From NCBI GenBank assembly GCA_963662155.1, contig OY759266.1, forward strand, positions 8,597,526-8,661,525: a stretch of 64,000 nucleotides of DNA, in the 5' to 3' direction. Under the pieces are notes generated by a model. The model was given only the letters and a program-made list of their open reading frames with translations. It did not search any database and had not been told where the DNA came from. The DNA is from Lamellibrachia columna. Lineage: Eukaryota; Annelida; Polychaeta; Sabellida; Siboglinidae. The translations under genes and the position numbers were made by a program. Positions 22,776 through 34,132 of the stretch are shown here, piece by piece. Within the stretch, counting starts at the first letter, position 1, and every line of letters begins with the position of its first letter.

Positions 22776-22970
22776 ATCAAAGTCGCCGCCACGGACATGG
22801 GCAGTCCCCCTCAGAAGTCGCAGAACACGGCCACTGTGACCGTGACTGTTGACCGCAATAAGAACACACCCACATTTGTTCGACCTGACCAGTACAAGGT
22901 GAAGATCAGCGAGAACTTTGCTGCGGGGACCGAGGTCTTCCGCTTCAGCGTCACGGACCGCGACACGATG
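22776..22970 (+). CDS. Cadherin gene exon 16a
   Basis: 65 codons, acceptor ttgtgttag, donor atg|gttagt. Starts IKVAATDMGSPP, linker DRNKNTPTF (first Asp kept), ends VTDRDTM. The acceptor is the last of eight similar copies in a 45-bp minisatellite. Confidence 0.92.
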
Positions 22971-23344
22971 GTTAGTTGTCTCTCAAATCTGTCACTGCTT
23001 CCAACTCGTGACAAATTTTCTGTTCAGTCATTATTCCTGTGGTAGATTAGCGTGGTTCTAAATTTTTTAAATAATAATAAGAAAAACTTCTGCACCTGTA
23101 TCCATGGAAACCAAGCTCAGAGGCCGGCTAAGAAAAAAGGTTAGTCAGTCTCAAAATCAGTAAAGAATATTAAGTCGTCAACAGATTGATGGATTGTTTT
23201 GGATATGATAGGCAGCTAACAAGGGTTGGTTGAATTAAAAAATGAGTCTTCAAATGATGGCGAAATTGTATAATGTTGAATACCTTTTATTGTTTCTTGT
23301 ATGAACATGAAATGGAATAGTGTGAGGTAGAAAGGGGATGGGGG

Positions 23345-23425
23345 GTTATAAAATAGGGTGCGTCCATAACAGGTTACACAGATCTTTGACTTCTTCCGCC
23401 ACAGACACCCAGGTAGAGCACTTAC
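23345..23425 (+). repeat. Fragment related to the SINE-like repeat at 58065-58345
   Basis: Shares aacaggttacacagat, a cttccgccacagacacc block and caggtagagcac with 58150-58225. The rest of intron 16a shows nothing clear. Confidence 0.45.
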
Positions 23426-23509
23426 AATAATGAAAAGTTTGTTATATATTAATTGCTATGCTCTGGACTGCCTACTCAGAATTCTGACGTGAAGTATGTG
23501 TTATTTCAG

Positions 23510-23644
23510 AAGCCCTTCAATGATATAAGTCTGCGACTGATTGGGGACGATTCAGCACCAAGCTTCTTTGAGGTGACCCCTAACCGGCAGGTGAAAGTTA
23601 AGGCCGGAGTTCACCTGACCACCGACCAGGAGACAGAGTACATG
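23510..23644 (+). CDS. Cadherin gene exon 16b
   Basis: 45 codons, acceptor ttatttcag, donor atg|gtaagg. Carries LIGDDSAPSFF then VKVKAGVHLTTD. Closest match in the window is exon 34b, also 45 codons. Confidence 0.92.
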
Positions 23645-24366
23645 GTAAGGTCATGCAACTTCTCAAAAAAGTCTGCTGATAGCATAGGTGTCAATGTTAC
23701 CACTTTTGGATGGGAAAAACACTTCCCCACAGTCCCGCTTTCAAGCTTTTTCGACTAAATGTCTCGCTTGTTTTGTAATTAAAAAAGTTATACATGATGA
23801 AATCAATCTATTTATAGCTCTAGGCACATGTTGTTTATCTGGTTTTAAGTGGTTAAACCTCAAGTGATATCACATTTTCTTGACCATGTGTTCATCATGA
23901 ACGAGAAAAAAAAATGGTGACCTAGCTGTAAAAAAACGTGAAACAGACTTGAGTTGATGGTGAAATATTGAGACCTATGTAATAGCTGATGTGTGTGTTT
24001 GCTATAATAAATAGTGTAATAAGATTGATATATGTTGAGTTGATATTTATAGTGAATATTCACATAATTTGATACATAGGAATAATATAGGAGAGGAATA
24101 TATGTGTCCAATAACATAATTATGGTGGGGGTCGGTCACAGAGGGTGACCTAGTGGCGGAGTGACCCCCAATGATACCATGTGAATTGTATATAAGTCAG
24201 TAGTGGTACAGATAGTACTGGTAGTGGGTAGCTGATAGGCATGATTTACTAATTATGTGTAAACACCTTTTGGGGGCCGGCATGCTTGCTGAGATTATTG
24301 GATGTATCTTATTTTGATGGTGTATGTTATTTTGCATAAATGTGAAAAATTTAAATGTTTTGCAAA

Positions 24367-24779
24367 CTAAAGGGAGACATGGCAGCTAGGAAGAAATTTT
24401 TTGAAAAAGTTACTAAAAAAATGTCTTTCCTCCATATATAAATAGCTTTACTATCAATAAAGTTCACTTTTTTAACAATGAAATTCATCTAAATTAGTTT
24501 TATTCGTGTAATCAATGCTGTTATTAAATTTAACTACGTCAGTGATGATTGTAAAAGTATTATGATAAAATATCTTACTTGTGTTGTAATTTTTTAGATG
24601 GACAACAATTCTTTCTTATGGTGGGACTTTTGTTTGTTGCCATGGAAACAGAGAGTGCGGCAGAACATTTTTCAACATGTTTTACTCAGTAAAATACACT
24701 CTACAGCATGGGCCTAAAAATTGCACTAACTATGCAAATAAGAAAAACATTATATCCAGCTTCCATGTCTCCCCTTAAG
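24367..24779. mobile_element. MITE-like element with terminal inverted repeats
   Basis: ctaaagggagacatggcagct (24367-24387) is nearly the reverse complement of agcttccatgtctcccctta (24758-24777). The interior is AT-rich and non-coding. Possible TAA target duplication. Class not assigned. Confidence 0.55.
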
Positions 24780-24865
24780 TAGAGCTACTTGTTAAATCAT
24801 GGCTACTAACATTTATGACCAAAGTCCCTGAATAGTTATCATGGTGGTGTTGTTATTGTGCTTAG

Positions 24866-25051
24866 TTGCGGATAGAAGCCCGCGATGGCGGCTCTCCAAG
24901 CAAGAGCAGCACGGCGACCATCCCAATCACTGTTATTCGCAACCTACAAGCACCGAAGTTCAAGACACAGAATATTCGTGTCACAATTCAGGACCATGAT
25001 GCACCTGGTACCCTGGTGACAACAGTGAACGCGACTGACTCGGACAGGGAG
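24866..25051 (+). CDS. Cadherin gene exon 17a
   Basis: 62 codons, acceptor tgcttag, donor gag|gtgagt. Starts LRIEARDGGSPSKSSTATI, linker IRNLQAPKF, ends NATDSDRE. Very like exon 35a. Confidence 0.92.
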
Positions 25052-25436
25052 GTGAGTCTTCGTGGGATTTTTGTTTATGTGCAAATTGTCATTTGCAGTT
25101 GCGATAAATCGTTTGTTTATTAGGATAGTTCATTTCCATGATCTTACAATTCTTGTTTCATAGTTTTATTTACCTGCATATTGTTTTTCCAATCTTGCCA
25201 AGATGGCTTCTTCAGTTCTTTTGATGATGGTGTCCTGGTGGGATGACATGCTGGTAGGATGACATCATTATAGTTGTGAAAACGATATAATTTAATTTTA
25301 TGACATAAATTTGATGAATTTAGCGTGACAGAGGGTAAAACTAAGTGTTTGAGAACTGTGTTTAGGTGAAAGTGTTAATATCCCACAATACGGTTGCAGT
25401 TTGTTGTAAACTGGTGGATCATTGCTGTTGTTGTAG

Positions 25437-25568
25437 GCACCTAACAATGAGATTGAGTATCTGCTGACCGGGGAGGGAGAGTCACCCAAGTACTTCTATG
25501 TGAATCCTCGCACTGGACAGATCACCATCCTCAAGTCTGTGCTCTCAACACAGGCGACAGTCTACAGA
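25437..25568 (+). CDS. Cadherin gene exon 17b
   Basis: 44 codons, acceptor gttgtag, donor aga|gtgagt. Starts APNNEIEYLLTGEGESP, then ITILKSVL. Near twin of exon 35b. Confidence 0.92.
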
Positions 25569-26089
25569 GTGAGTGACATGTGTCAGTCAATAGTTCCTGG
25601 TGTAAAGTTTCATTGAAGGCCCACACTCATTTTAGAATTGAAACTTATAATTCTGGGCAGCGCTGGAGATGTTTCCATGTGTTTTCAATAACCATCAACA
25701 TATTCAATTTGATTGTGCTGAAGAAAGTAAATTCTGTGTTATATAAGAACTATCATTACATCAGTAGAATTTAGAATAAGAAAGTATTTAGCATAAATGT
25801 TCAGGCAAAAGTCGGAAAGAAATTCCTCTGTATACTTATGATGCGGTGTGGCCAAAATATAAGAAATATTAATAAAATTGTCAGCTAAGCTAGACGACTT
25901 AATAGTTATTTTTAAACATTAAAATAGGAGATTCAAGTAACAGGCATGGTTGTATTGTGGTGCCCCCTGTAAGAAGGTTCACATATTATTGTGTATTGTG
26001 GTGACATCTAGTGAATGTCTGACAGTTTACCATGATAATGACTGACCTGACTGTATTGTTGAGCAAAATGCAATATTTTACAGTATTTG

Positions 26090-26148
26090 AATGGTTGTTG
26101 ACGTCATCGTGTTTTGAATGGTTGTTGACGTCATTGCGTTCTGTCACA
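26090..26148. repeat. 28-bp duplication before exon 18a
   Basis: gaatggttgttgacgtcat occurs twice immediately before the acceptor. The earlier part of intron 17b has no feature I recognise. Confidence 0.75.
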
Positions 26149-26149
26149 G

Positions 26150-26326
26150 TTGAAAGTGGTGGCCCGTGACCACGGTGAGCCACAGAAGGAAACGACATCA
26201 TTCGTGGAGGTGACAGTGAAACGAGACAAGGGCACGCTGAGGTTCTCAACCAACAACTACAGAGTGACCATCTCTGAGAACAAACAGCTCAATTCTGGCA
26301 TCATCAAACTCAATGCACAACCCTCT
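26150..26326 (+). CDS. Cadherin gene exon 18a
   Basis: 59 codons, acceptor tgtcacag, donor tct|gtgagt. Starts LKVVARDHGEP, linker KRDKGTLRF (RD not RN, no Pro). Ends NAQPS, so the DxD calcium motif is missing, as in exon 36a. Confidence 0.9.
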
Positions 26327-26334
26327 GTGAGTCA

Positions 26335-26815
26335 CATGGTGTCTATGTTGAGTCGTACAGTAACAAGAATGAGTCATGTAACAAGAATTAATCATGTGTT
26401 GCTGTCAGTAAATCATACAGTGCTGTGGATAAATCATGCAACACTATTAGCAACAATTAGTCATGTACAATGATGGTCTTCAAATCAAATAAAATGTGTT
26501 GTATCTCTGCAACAGGTACAATTAAAAAAAAAAAATTCTTTACAGAAAACATAAAGAGAACAATGAGTGAAGAACATAGTAACATAGTGTTATGCTCCCT
26601 TTGATGTGTTTCAATATAAATATCTTAGTGATAAACACAGTGAATGAGTCATGACATTATCAATCATGTAGCACTGTGAGCTGTATGAGCTCCATCAGTG
26701 AGTCATGACATTATCAGTTAGTCATGTAGCACTGTGAGCTGTATGAGCTCCATCAGTGAGTCATGACATTATCAGTTAGTCATGTAACGCTGTGAGCAGT
26801 ATGATATTCATGTGA
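26335..26815. repeat. Repeats including a 58-bp unit
   Basis: 26640-26800 has about three copies of a 58-bp unit with gagtcatgacattatcag and gtagcactgtgagctg. 26335-26475 has shorter gagtcatgtaac-like repeats. Confidence 0.75.
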
Positions 26816-26926
26816 TATGACCATGGACTCATGCAGTGTCACTGATGAGTTAAATAGAGCCATGACCGAGTCATGTCACACCAGTGAAATTGAGTTACTT
26901 ATCCACATACTTGATTTGTGTTTTAG

Positions 26927-27052
26927 GACCGTGTGCAGTTCCGTATTCTGGGAACAGCGACGGCGGCGGAATTCTTCCGCATTGATAAAGATGGAAACAT
27001 CAAGTTGAAGAAATCACTGAAGGAAGACGAAGCGAAGCTGACAAGCTACATT
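26927..27052 (+). CDS. Cadherin gene exon 18b
   Basis: 42 codons, acceptor tgttttag, donor att|gtaagt. Starts DRVQFRILGTATAAEFF, then IDKDGNIKLKKSL. Divergent unit. Confidence 0.91.
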
Positions 27053-27179
27053 GTAAGTTAACCTTCACTCCTATAGCTTGCTTTGATGAAATAAAATACA
27101 ACAATCTACAGCTTGCTTTGACGAAATAATGGATAATAACAATTAGTAAACTCACCCAAAGCAAAACCTTGGTGACATC

Positions 27180-27390
27180 ATTGAACTATTAAATTATTTT
27201 TGATTGGGTCCGGTCAAAAATCAGCAGAAAAATGTGAATATTTTCGATGATTTTAATAAAAGTATGCACTTTTCTATTAAACCAACTGCACATGTTACTG
27301 GAACTGTTCACACATTACAGAGTTGAATGACAACAAACCTGATTTGAAATGGGCTAAATCAATCAATTGAAGAGGGAGATTTTATGTTGC
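27180..27390 (+). repeat. Dispersed repeat, family 2
   Basis: The later part (aaaagtatgcactt, ttaaaccaactgcacat, aaacctgatt, a tcaattgaagaggga end) matches 56690-56830; the earlier part matches 7240-7285 in reverse complement. Confidence 0.6.
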
Positions 27391-27481
27391 TTAGGGTGAG
27401 TGAGTTCCCCTTGTGTTTGATTGACATTACTTCCATGTCTGCGTGTCTGAGGTTGACATTGATGTGGCACTCTGTCTGTAG

Positions 27482-27670
27482 TTGGAAGTGGAGGCCACCC
27501 GCAAGTTTGAGGTGACGACCCAAGTTGCTCGGACAACTGTCAACATCACGGTGACACGCAATGAGTACAGCCCTAAGTTCAACCAGGGCGAGTACCGCAA
27601 GGAACGGCTGTCAGAGAAGACCAGCGTCGGGTCCACCATTCTGACAGTGCACGCCTCAGACAGGGATGGG
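27482..27670 (+). CDS. Cadherin gene exon 19a
   Basis: 63 codons, acceptor tctgtag, donor ggg|gtatgt. Starts LEVEATRKFEV (DxG of the AxDxG motif lost), linker TRNEYSPKFNQGEY, ends HASDRDG. Shares RNE..P.FNQGEY with exon 21a. Confidence 0.91.
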
Positions 27671-28082
27671 GTATGTCTCACCTATCAACTTCTAGTTATC
27701 CTGAGGACAGGTCCCATAAAAGTTTGTCACCTTACATTTATGCCAAAATTCAGTATAGATTGAAAACCTATTTTGGGCTGCATATATAGGCCAGATGCCC
27801 TTCCTGACAAAATTTGGCCTTACTTGGAGACTCCCATCCCATAGACATTAGACTCTTTTGTACTGCTCAAAGCATTGTTCTGTTTTTTTAGTGATTACTT
27901 TAATTTTACTATAGAAGAATATTGAACAATGTCGGCTTAGATTTTGTACAAATTATTTTGTCTGTTTATTGGGACAGATAAACGTTTCATGATTTCTGAT
28001 GGAAAGGAGACTGACAGAAGGTAATACCTATCTATGGTTCACCTCCAGTGGACATGTCACCAGTAAATGAGTTGTGATAAAT

Positions 28083-28142
28083 ACTGAATGCCCTGTCTCT
28101 GCTGAATGCCCTGTCTCTGCTGAATGCCCTGTCTCTGCTTGC
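28083..28142. repeat. 18-bp triplication (tgaatgccctgtctctgc)
   Basis: Three identical units just before the exon 19b acceptor. Confidence 0.9.
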
Positions 28143-28147
28143 TCCAG

Positions 28148-28267
28148 GATGAGCCTCAGTACTCTCTAGTGCGATCCAATGACACGACTCACTTCTTCAT
28201 GCATCCAAAGACAGGAGTTCTCAGCCTCGCGAAGGTGCTCACTGATGAGAGAAAGGTTGAGTACAAG
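28148..28267 (+). CDS. Cadherin gene exon 19b
   Basis: 40 codons, acceptor gctccag, donor aag|gtatgt. Starts DEPQYSLVRSNDTTHFF, then HPKTGVLSLAKVL. Shortened divergent core. Confidence 0.91.
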
Positions 28268-28300
28268 GTATGTCATACATGATAGCTATACTGTGAAGTA

Positions 28301-28710
28301 CTTTGTAACTCAGTCTGTCTGTCTGTCTGTTCCCTCGTATCTCCGTCAATTTCACATGTATGAGGCTGAAATTTTGTAGACATGTCCAGGGGCCCACGGG
28401 GATGGTTCGTACATTAAATTAAAAAAATTCCCAGGTTGGAGATATTGTTTACATTTGACATAGATGTCATGACTCAGGACAATAGTTCATAGTTACATAC
28501 AGTTATTAGCAACATTATGTATGTTTTCTACAATTGTTCTAAGTTATTTAGTCTACGTCAAACGTCCATATAAGTTTCTTCGCACAGTATGAACGCTTCG
28601 TGAAACCATGAAGTTGTCATGACAGGTGAATAAACATTGAAAGGCTAGTGCAAGGAATCACAATTGCTTGCTGCCTTTTCTCCCTTGAAATACCAGATAA
28701 CTTGGCTAAT
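28301..28710 (+). mobile_element. Non-autonomous Helitron-like element, copy 2
   Basis: Starts with tctgtctgtctgtctgttcc, a motif seen at some Helitron 5' ends, then ctcgtatctccgtcaatttc as in copy 1. Shares ggggatggttcgtacatta and the agtgcaagga region. Ends cttggctaat, an eroded CTRRT; the terminal hairpin is not preserved. Confidence 0.5.
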
Positions 28711-28789
28711 AGAATATAAATGCCTGTTCCAGACATCAGTACACAAAGGATATATATAGAAGTGTCAGACAGGCTAAGCTTCCAGCAGA

Positions 28790-29050
28790 TTAGTTGATTT
28801 TTTGGTAGGTTAGATGAGTTTTGAGAAAATCGTGTTAATTTTGGGGAGATTGGATGAGTTTTGGGGAGATTGGTTGAATTTCGGGGATATAGGGTGAGTC
28901 TAGGGGATATAGGGTGGGTCTAGGGGAGATAGGGCAAATCTATGAGAGATCGGGTGAGTCTGGGGGAGATCGGGTGAGTCTGGGAAACAATCTGATGAGT
29001 CTCTGGGAAATTGGGTATGTCTCAGGCAAGTCTCAGTTTGATAGGCTGAG
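28790..29050. repeat. Degenerate 20-bp repeats (gggagattgggtgagt)
   Basis: About twelve G-rich units with gagat.gggtgagtct.ggg, well diverged. Confidence 0.8.
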
Positions 29051-29210
29051 TTTCAAATACATGATGAGTGTAAGTAGAAACAATGGCAGATAGTTTTACT
29101 TAATTAATCGTGAAGCAGCAGCAACAATATCAGCAGCAGTAGCGTACGTGTTAAATGATGACATTACAGTAGCAGTGAATGATGTGGTAACCGTTGTGAT
29201 TGTGTCACAG

Positions 29211-29396
29211 TTCAGGGTAACAGCAAGTGATGGAGCGCAGCCTCCAAAGACTGCCTCAACTCGCATCTTCATAAAAGTGAGGCGCGATCTGAAGCCACCC
29301 CGCTTTGAAGGTGCGCCCTACAAGGCGACAATATCGGAGAATTCTCAAGTTGGCCAGAAAGTGTTTGATCTCAAGGGCAGGGACGACGATAAGATG
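29211..29396 (+). CDS. Cadherin gene exon 20a
   Basis: 62 codons, acceptor gtgtcacag, donor atg|gtacgt. Starts FRVTASDGAQPP, linker RRDLKPPRF (RD), ends GRDDDKM. Confidence 0.91.
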
Positions 29397-30260
29397 GTAC
29401 GTGTTGCCTGATCCATCCTTTCTTTCACTTGTTTTGTCCTTGTCCTCGCATTCTTTCTTCCTTTACAAATGCCACTGAAGTACCATATTTGACCTAGTAA
29501 GCATACAGTACGCTTGACACATTTTTGAGATGCTGAAAAATTTCACAAATTGTGTTCTATTTAGGGCACATCTAACTATGTATCTAAAAACTATGATTAA
29601 ATAATTTCCGCCAGGTGGCATGATGTTACTGTTCCACCAGATGGTGGCATCTCTTCATTGTTCCACCAGATGGTGCCACAATGCTCTACAAAACTGCAAA
29701 TGGCGTACAGCCATTTATAATACTCCCACTTGTGGTAAAAAATTGGCAGTTTCGATCTTCTGTCATCAGTGAACCTTAAAAAATGGGTGTACACTTAATA
29801 GGGCATGTACACTTAATAGGTATTTGTGATAATTAAACATTAGAATCAACATGGAGTGTAACGATTAATCCATTTTAAATATTACAGTTTAATATAAGTT
29901 GATCTTTATGCTCTATGTTGCCTGCTAAAATACTCCCATTTACCCAATTCTGAATCCCGATGCCACCATCTATATTTCTCCATTTGGTTTTGTTTGTTTG
30001 TTTGTGTCACCAATACATGTATGTCTCATTTAATTTACTAGTGGCTGACAGGAAAGATAATTTAATGGTTTCAAATGCACTGACCAAACCATGGCATTTT
30101 AATAATAGTATATTGTGATATATTGTAGATTTATCCTCTGTGTGGCTTTCACTGTGACCGGTATTTTCCAGTCCTGATATAATGAGTTAAAGGTGCTAGA
30201 TGTTATAAATAAGACACACGTGTATCTGCTATTATTGTTACCCCACTGTACTGTTGACAG

Positions 30261-30380
30261 GGCAAAATGGTGTATGGCATAGAGGGCATTGTACCAGCGC
30301 CCTACTTCTTCGATGTGCGTGAATCAGGCCAGGTGTATGTGAAGTCTAGTCTGAGGAACGACAGGGGTTTCGTGTATGTG
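30261..30380 (+). CDS. Cadherin gene exon 20b
   Basis: 40 codons, acceptor gttgacag, donor gtg|gtaagt. Starts GKMVYGIEGIVPAPYFF, then VRESGQVYVKSSL. Confidence 0.91.
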
Positions 30381-30617
30381 GTAAGTATGAGTCTGTTCTG
30401 GTAGCTTGTGCAGAGGTAACTCCAATTATAAACAGGGTGCGCACCATCTGCTAAGTATCTAAACATAGCATTGAGACAAAAATATCATGCATAATAAATG
30501 CATATTATGTTAACCTGTCTTTTCCCAGTGAAAATATGATGGTCTTACATATATGATGGTTTTACATATGAAAGTTTTACATATTACAACTATCAGTGTC
30601 TACTACCATGCTGGTTA

Positions 30618-30783
30618 TGATAATAATAATAACAATAATATTAATAATAATAATAACAATAAAAATAATAATAATAATATTAATAATAATAATAATAATA
30701 ACAATAATAATATTCATATTATTAATAATATTAATAATAACAATAATAACAATACTAATAATAATAACAATAATAATAATAAT
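30618..30783. repeat. AAT/AAC trinucleotide microsatellite
   Basis: About 55 triplets, mostly aat with aac interruptions. Open reading frames here are artefacts. Confidence 0.96.
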
Positions 30784-30907
30784 CCACCAAATACAAAATA
30801 CAAGTGATGTCAATACATTGATGTTGGGTCACTAGATTGAGCCATAACTAGTTAAACATGAATGTGAGGCTGTGATGTGACTCTACAAAGCGTGTCGTGC
30901 GTTGCAG

Positions 30908-31090
30908 CTCTCAGTGCTGGTCTACGACAGTGAGAATGATGACCAGGTGGCAAGGACCAATCTGACAGTGACTGTGAAGAGAAACGAACACAAGCCAAGA
31001 TTCAACCAGGGAGAGTACTCAAAGACCATCCTTGAGATACAAGCAATAGGTTCGACTGTGCAACATGTGTCAGCATCTGATGAGGACAAG
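30908..31090 (+). CDS. Cadherin gene exon 21a
   Basis: 61 codons, acceptor gttgcag, donor aag|gtaaga. Starts LSVLVYDSENDD, linker KRNEHKPRFNQGEY, then ILEIQAIGSTV, ends SASDEDK. Confidence 0.91.
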
Positions 31091-31149
31091 GTAAGAGCTT
31101 CAAGGAGCATTAATATATTTATTAACCTGTAATTAAAAGCAAATGGTAA

Positions 31150-31858
31150 GACGTAATAAAAAATGTGTTGATAGGATGAGGTGGCTAACAGAATGTTTTG
31201 AGATGATTGTTGCTGTGTTGATAGTACGAGGTGGCCCTTAGAATATTTTGGATGGTAGTTGGTGTATTGATAGGACGAGGTGGCTCACAGAATGTTTGAG
31301 ATGGTTGTTGATGTGTTGATAGCATGAGGTGGCCCATAGAATAATTAAGATAGTTGTTGCTGTGTTGGTAGGATGAGATAGCCCACCGAATATTTGAGAT
31401 GGTTGTTGCTGTGTTGATAGTACGATGTGGCCTGTAGAATGTTTGAGATGGTTGTTGCTGTGTTGGTAGGACGAGGTGGCTCATTAGAATATTTGACATG
31501 GTTGTTACTGTGTTGGTAGGATGAGGTGGCTCGTAGAATATTTTTGATGGTTGTTGCTGTGTTGATGGCACAAGGTGGCTCATAATACTTAAGATGGTTG
31601 TTGCTGTGTTGATAGTATGAAGTGGCCCGTAGAATATCTGAGATGGTTGTTGCTGTGTTGGTAGGATGGGGAGGCTCATAATATTTGAGATGGTCGTTGC
31701 TGTGTTAGCAGGATGAGGTGGCTCATATAATATTTGAGATGGTTGTTGCTTTGTTGATAGTACGAGGTGGCTCATATAATATTTGAGATGGATGTTGCTA
31801 TGTTGATAGGATGAGGTGGCCAATAGAGTATTTCAGTTGTTTGTTGTTGTGTTGATAG
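31150..31858. repeat. About 49-bp minisatellite with acceptor-like units
   Basis: About fourteen units with gttgttgctgtgttgatag followed by gacgaggtggc. The real junction is gttgatag|gacaaggtgcag at 31858/31859, so each unit carries a near copy of the exon 21b acceptor and first 10 bases. Confidence 0.85.
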
Positions 31859-31987
31859 GACAAGGTGCAGTACTTCCTGAGTGCGAGGTCTGAGACTGAA
31901 GTCTCGGGTTACTTCTATGTGCTGCCTGACTCGGGAGACGTGATCCTTGCCAAGCCTCTCAGTGAGATCACAAAGACCACCTTCACG
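31859..31987 (+). CDS. Cadherin gene exon 21b
   Basis: 43 codons, acceptor gttgatag, donor acg|gtacat. Starts DKVQYFLSARSETEV, core GYFYVLPDSG. This start was chosen over the gtgcag 11 bases later because it keeps phase 0 and matches the DRVQF start of 18b. The acceptor sequence recurs throughout the preceding minisatellite. Confidence 0.87.
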
Positions 31988-32453
31988 GTACATTATACAT
32001 TTACATAATTTTTTATCCTGGTCATAGATTACATCAGTCTAATCATGTATCCTAATCATGTATCCAACGTTTTTAAGGCCTTTCACACAGGAAAATTGCC
32101 CGATTAGTATGTAAAATTTACTGACTATTGAAAAATATAACATAATATTTTTTATGACATTCCACACTGCCCATATGAGCTGAACTTTACAAATCACTTA
32201 TTATTTGATACAGCCCTAGATTAAGTTTTTGTCTTTGAAAATTCAAACTTATATCACTGCACTTGTGAAAATTACATTATTGTCTGAATATACATGACAA
32301 TCCTTAAACTGTTATGAAGAGTGTTTTGGTTGGGATATTTTCTGTTTTGTTATCTTGCTATGGCTTCATATATCAGTGAACAAATAGCTGCATTGTGGTG
32401 TTACTTCAGTGTTAAATTCAATTGGCAATATGCAGTAGGGATATGTGTTTTAG

Positions 32454-32645
32454 ATGTACGTGTATGCGACTGACATGGGGTTCCCAGCCCAGAATAGCAG
32501 CAATGAAGCGAAGGTGGTCATTCGGGTGACCCGCAATGACAAGACCCCCAAGTTTGAGCGCACACTCTACACCAAGTCTGTTCCTGAGACGATCCCTATT
32601 GATGGCTCCGTCATCAAACTGAACGCTAACGACAAAGATAGTGCT
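32454..32645 (+). CDS. Cadherin gene exon 22a
   Basis: 64 codons, acceptor gttttag, donor gct|gtgagt. Starts MYVYATDMGFPAQNSSN, linker TRNDKTPKF (keeps a linker Asp). Shares ATDMG..AxNSSN with exon 34a. Confidence 0.92.
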
Positions 32646-32695
32646 GTGAGTTGTCCATTGTGTCATTGATTTATATGCTGTAACATGTTACATGT

Positions 32696-32792
32696 TGTGT
32701 GAGTGTGTGTGCGTGCGTGTGTGCGTACGTGTGTGTGTGTGCGTGTGTTTGTGTTTATATATATTTGTTGTTTTTGTGTATGCACATGCATA

Positions 32793-32832
<40 letters not shown>
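32696..32832. repeat. GT then AT microsatellites
   Basis: gtgtgcgt runs to about 32752, then (AT)n from 32795 up to the pogo-like element. Confidence 0.93.
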
Positions 32833-32835
<3 letters not shown>

Positions 32836-33476
32836 TCGAACCTCACTATTAAGGTCACCCACAGGACTGGACCAAAGTGACCTTAATAGCGAGGTGACCT
32901 TAATACTGAGTATCGGCACTGAAGTATCATGGGAATTGGGAAAATGACAATGCAGATGAGATGCATGTCATTTGAACAGCAATGCACATTTAGCAAGTAT
33001 ATCATGTCTGATGTAGAGTCTGTGTAATTGAAATATGTAGTGTCTGTATTATAGATATGATATGATTTTATAAAACCATTTAATTTATGTTGGTCCCTAC
33101 ACTTGCTTTACTGGTTAATGTATTGATTAATTTGGTGTCATTCTATAAACATTTGACTGCAGAAAGAATTTGTTGGCGGTCATCTGCCAATTAAACGGCT
33201 TTAGTTTTCCTCGTGTCGCTGCTGGGCTGTGTACTACTCCGAGTCCAACTGAGCTCTTCAGTCTTTGAACAAGCAGTCAGGCGCCAAGTGGATGGCACCT
33301 GTTGCTGAGGCCAAAGACTGTGCCGTGACTGACTGTAACCTTGGGGGGAATTTGGCAGTTATGCTCTGGGTTACTGACCGTATTCCTGAATAACGAGGTG
33401 ACCGCATCAGTGGGACTAATGTCCTATACTTTACTATGGAAATCATTTGGGACTAAGCCAAGGTGACCGTAAACCG
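32833..33476 (+). mobile_element. Pogo/Tigger-like element, 3' end eroded
   Basis: 5' end after TA: cagtcgaacctcactattaa. Internal blocks (gaggtgaccg, tttactatggaaatcatttg, gggactaagccaaggtgacc) match the MITE at 41604. The 3' inverted repeat is replaced by an AT tract. About 640 bp, no transposase frame. Confidence 0.7.
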
Positions 33477-33480
33477 TATA

Positions 33481-33519
33481 TGTATATATATATAATAATA
33501 ATTATATATATATATATAC

Positions 33520-33595
<76 letters not shown>

Positions 33596-33599
33596 GTAT

Positions 33600-33680
<81 letters not shown>
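33481..33680. repeat. Long AT microsatellite
   Basis: About 200 bp of (TA)n with rare interruptions. Confidence 0.97.
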
Positions 33681-33683
<3 letters not shown>

Positions 33684-33752
33684 TCACGCATGCATGCATG
33701 CACACAAACACACACAGGTCCATTCTCACCTGTATGTTCTGTATGATTTCAG

Positions 33753-33884
33753 GGTCCATTCAAGCTGCTGACGTACAGTCTGATTGGTGATGATGAGGCT
33801 GCGTCTTTCTTCAAAGTGAACTCCACCAATGGCCTGATTACAGTCAAGAGTAACCTCACCACAGAGAATGTCGACTTCTACATG
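33753..33884 (+). CDS. Cadherin gene exon 22b
   Basis: 44 codons, acceptor gatttcag just past a long AT microsatellite, donor atg|gtaagc. Carries [18 protein letters not shown], type B. Confidence 0.93.
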
Positions 33885-33987
33885 GTAAGCCACCACTGAC
33901 ACCGCCAACAGTTTGGGAAAATTTTAGCAAAATTGTATGGAATTGCATTGTAGACAAAAATAATCTGGCTTATCATGTTTACCCATA

Positions 33988-34132
33988 AAGGTAACATTGA
34001 CAAATATCTCAGAAGGGTGAGTTACACAGTGATGAAAAATTATTGAACTCTCGAAAAGCCAATGGCTTCATTGTCCACTTGAAATTTGGGTATTTTGTCC
34101 TGCTGGTGATCTTGTTGAATCTTGTTAAAGGT
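33988..34132 (+). mobile_element. CR1-type LINE 3' end fragment
   Basis: Matches the end of ORF2 and the tail (gacaaatatctcagaagggt, actctcgaaaagccaatggc, cttgttgaatcttgttaaag). Confidence 0.85.

Noticed and set aside
29597..29700. Repeated tgttccaccagatggtg as a mobile element
   Set aside because: Only two short copies side by side, no ends.
30553..30835. Poly-Asn / poly-Ile open frames
   Set aside because: AAT trinucleotide repeat.
33447..33759. Open frames made of Ile-Tyr repeats
   Set aside because: (TA)n microsatellite.
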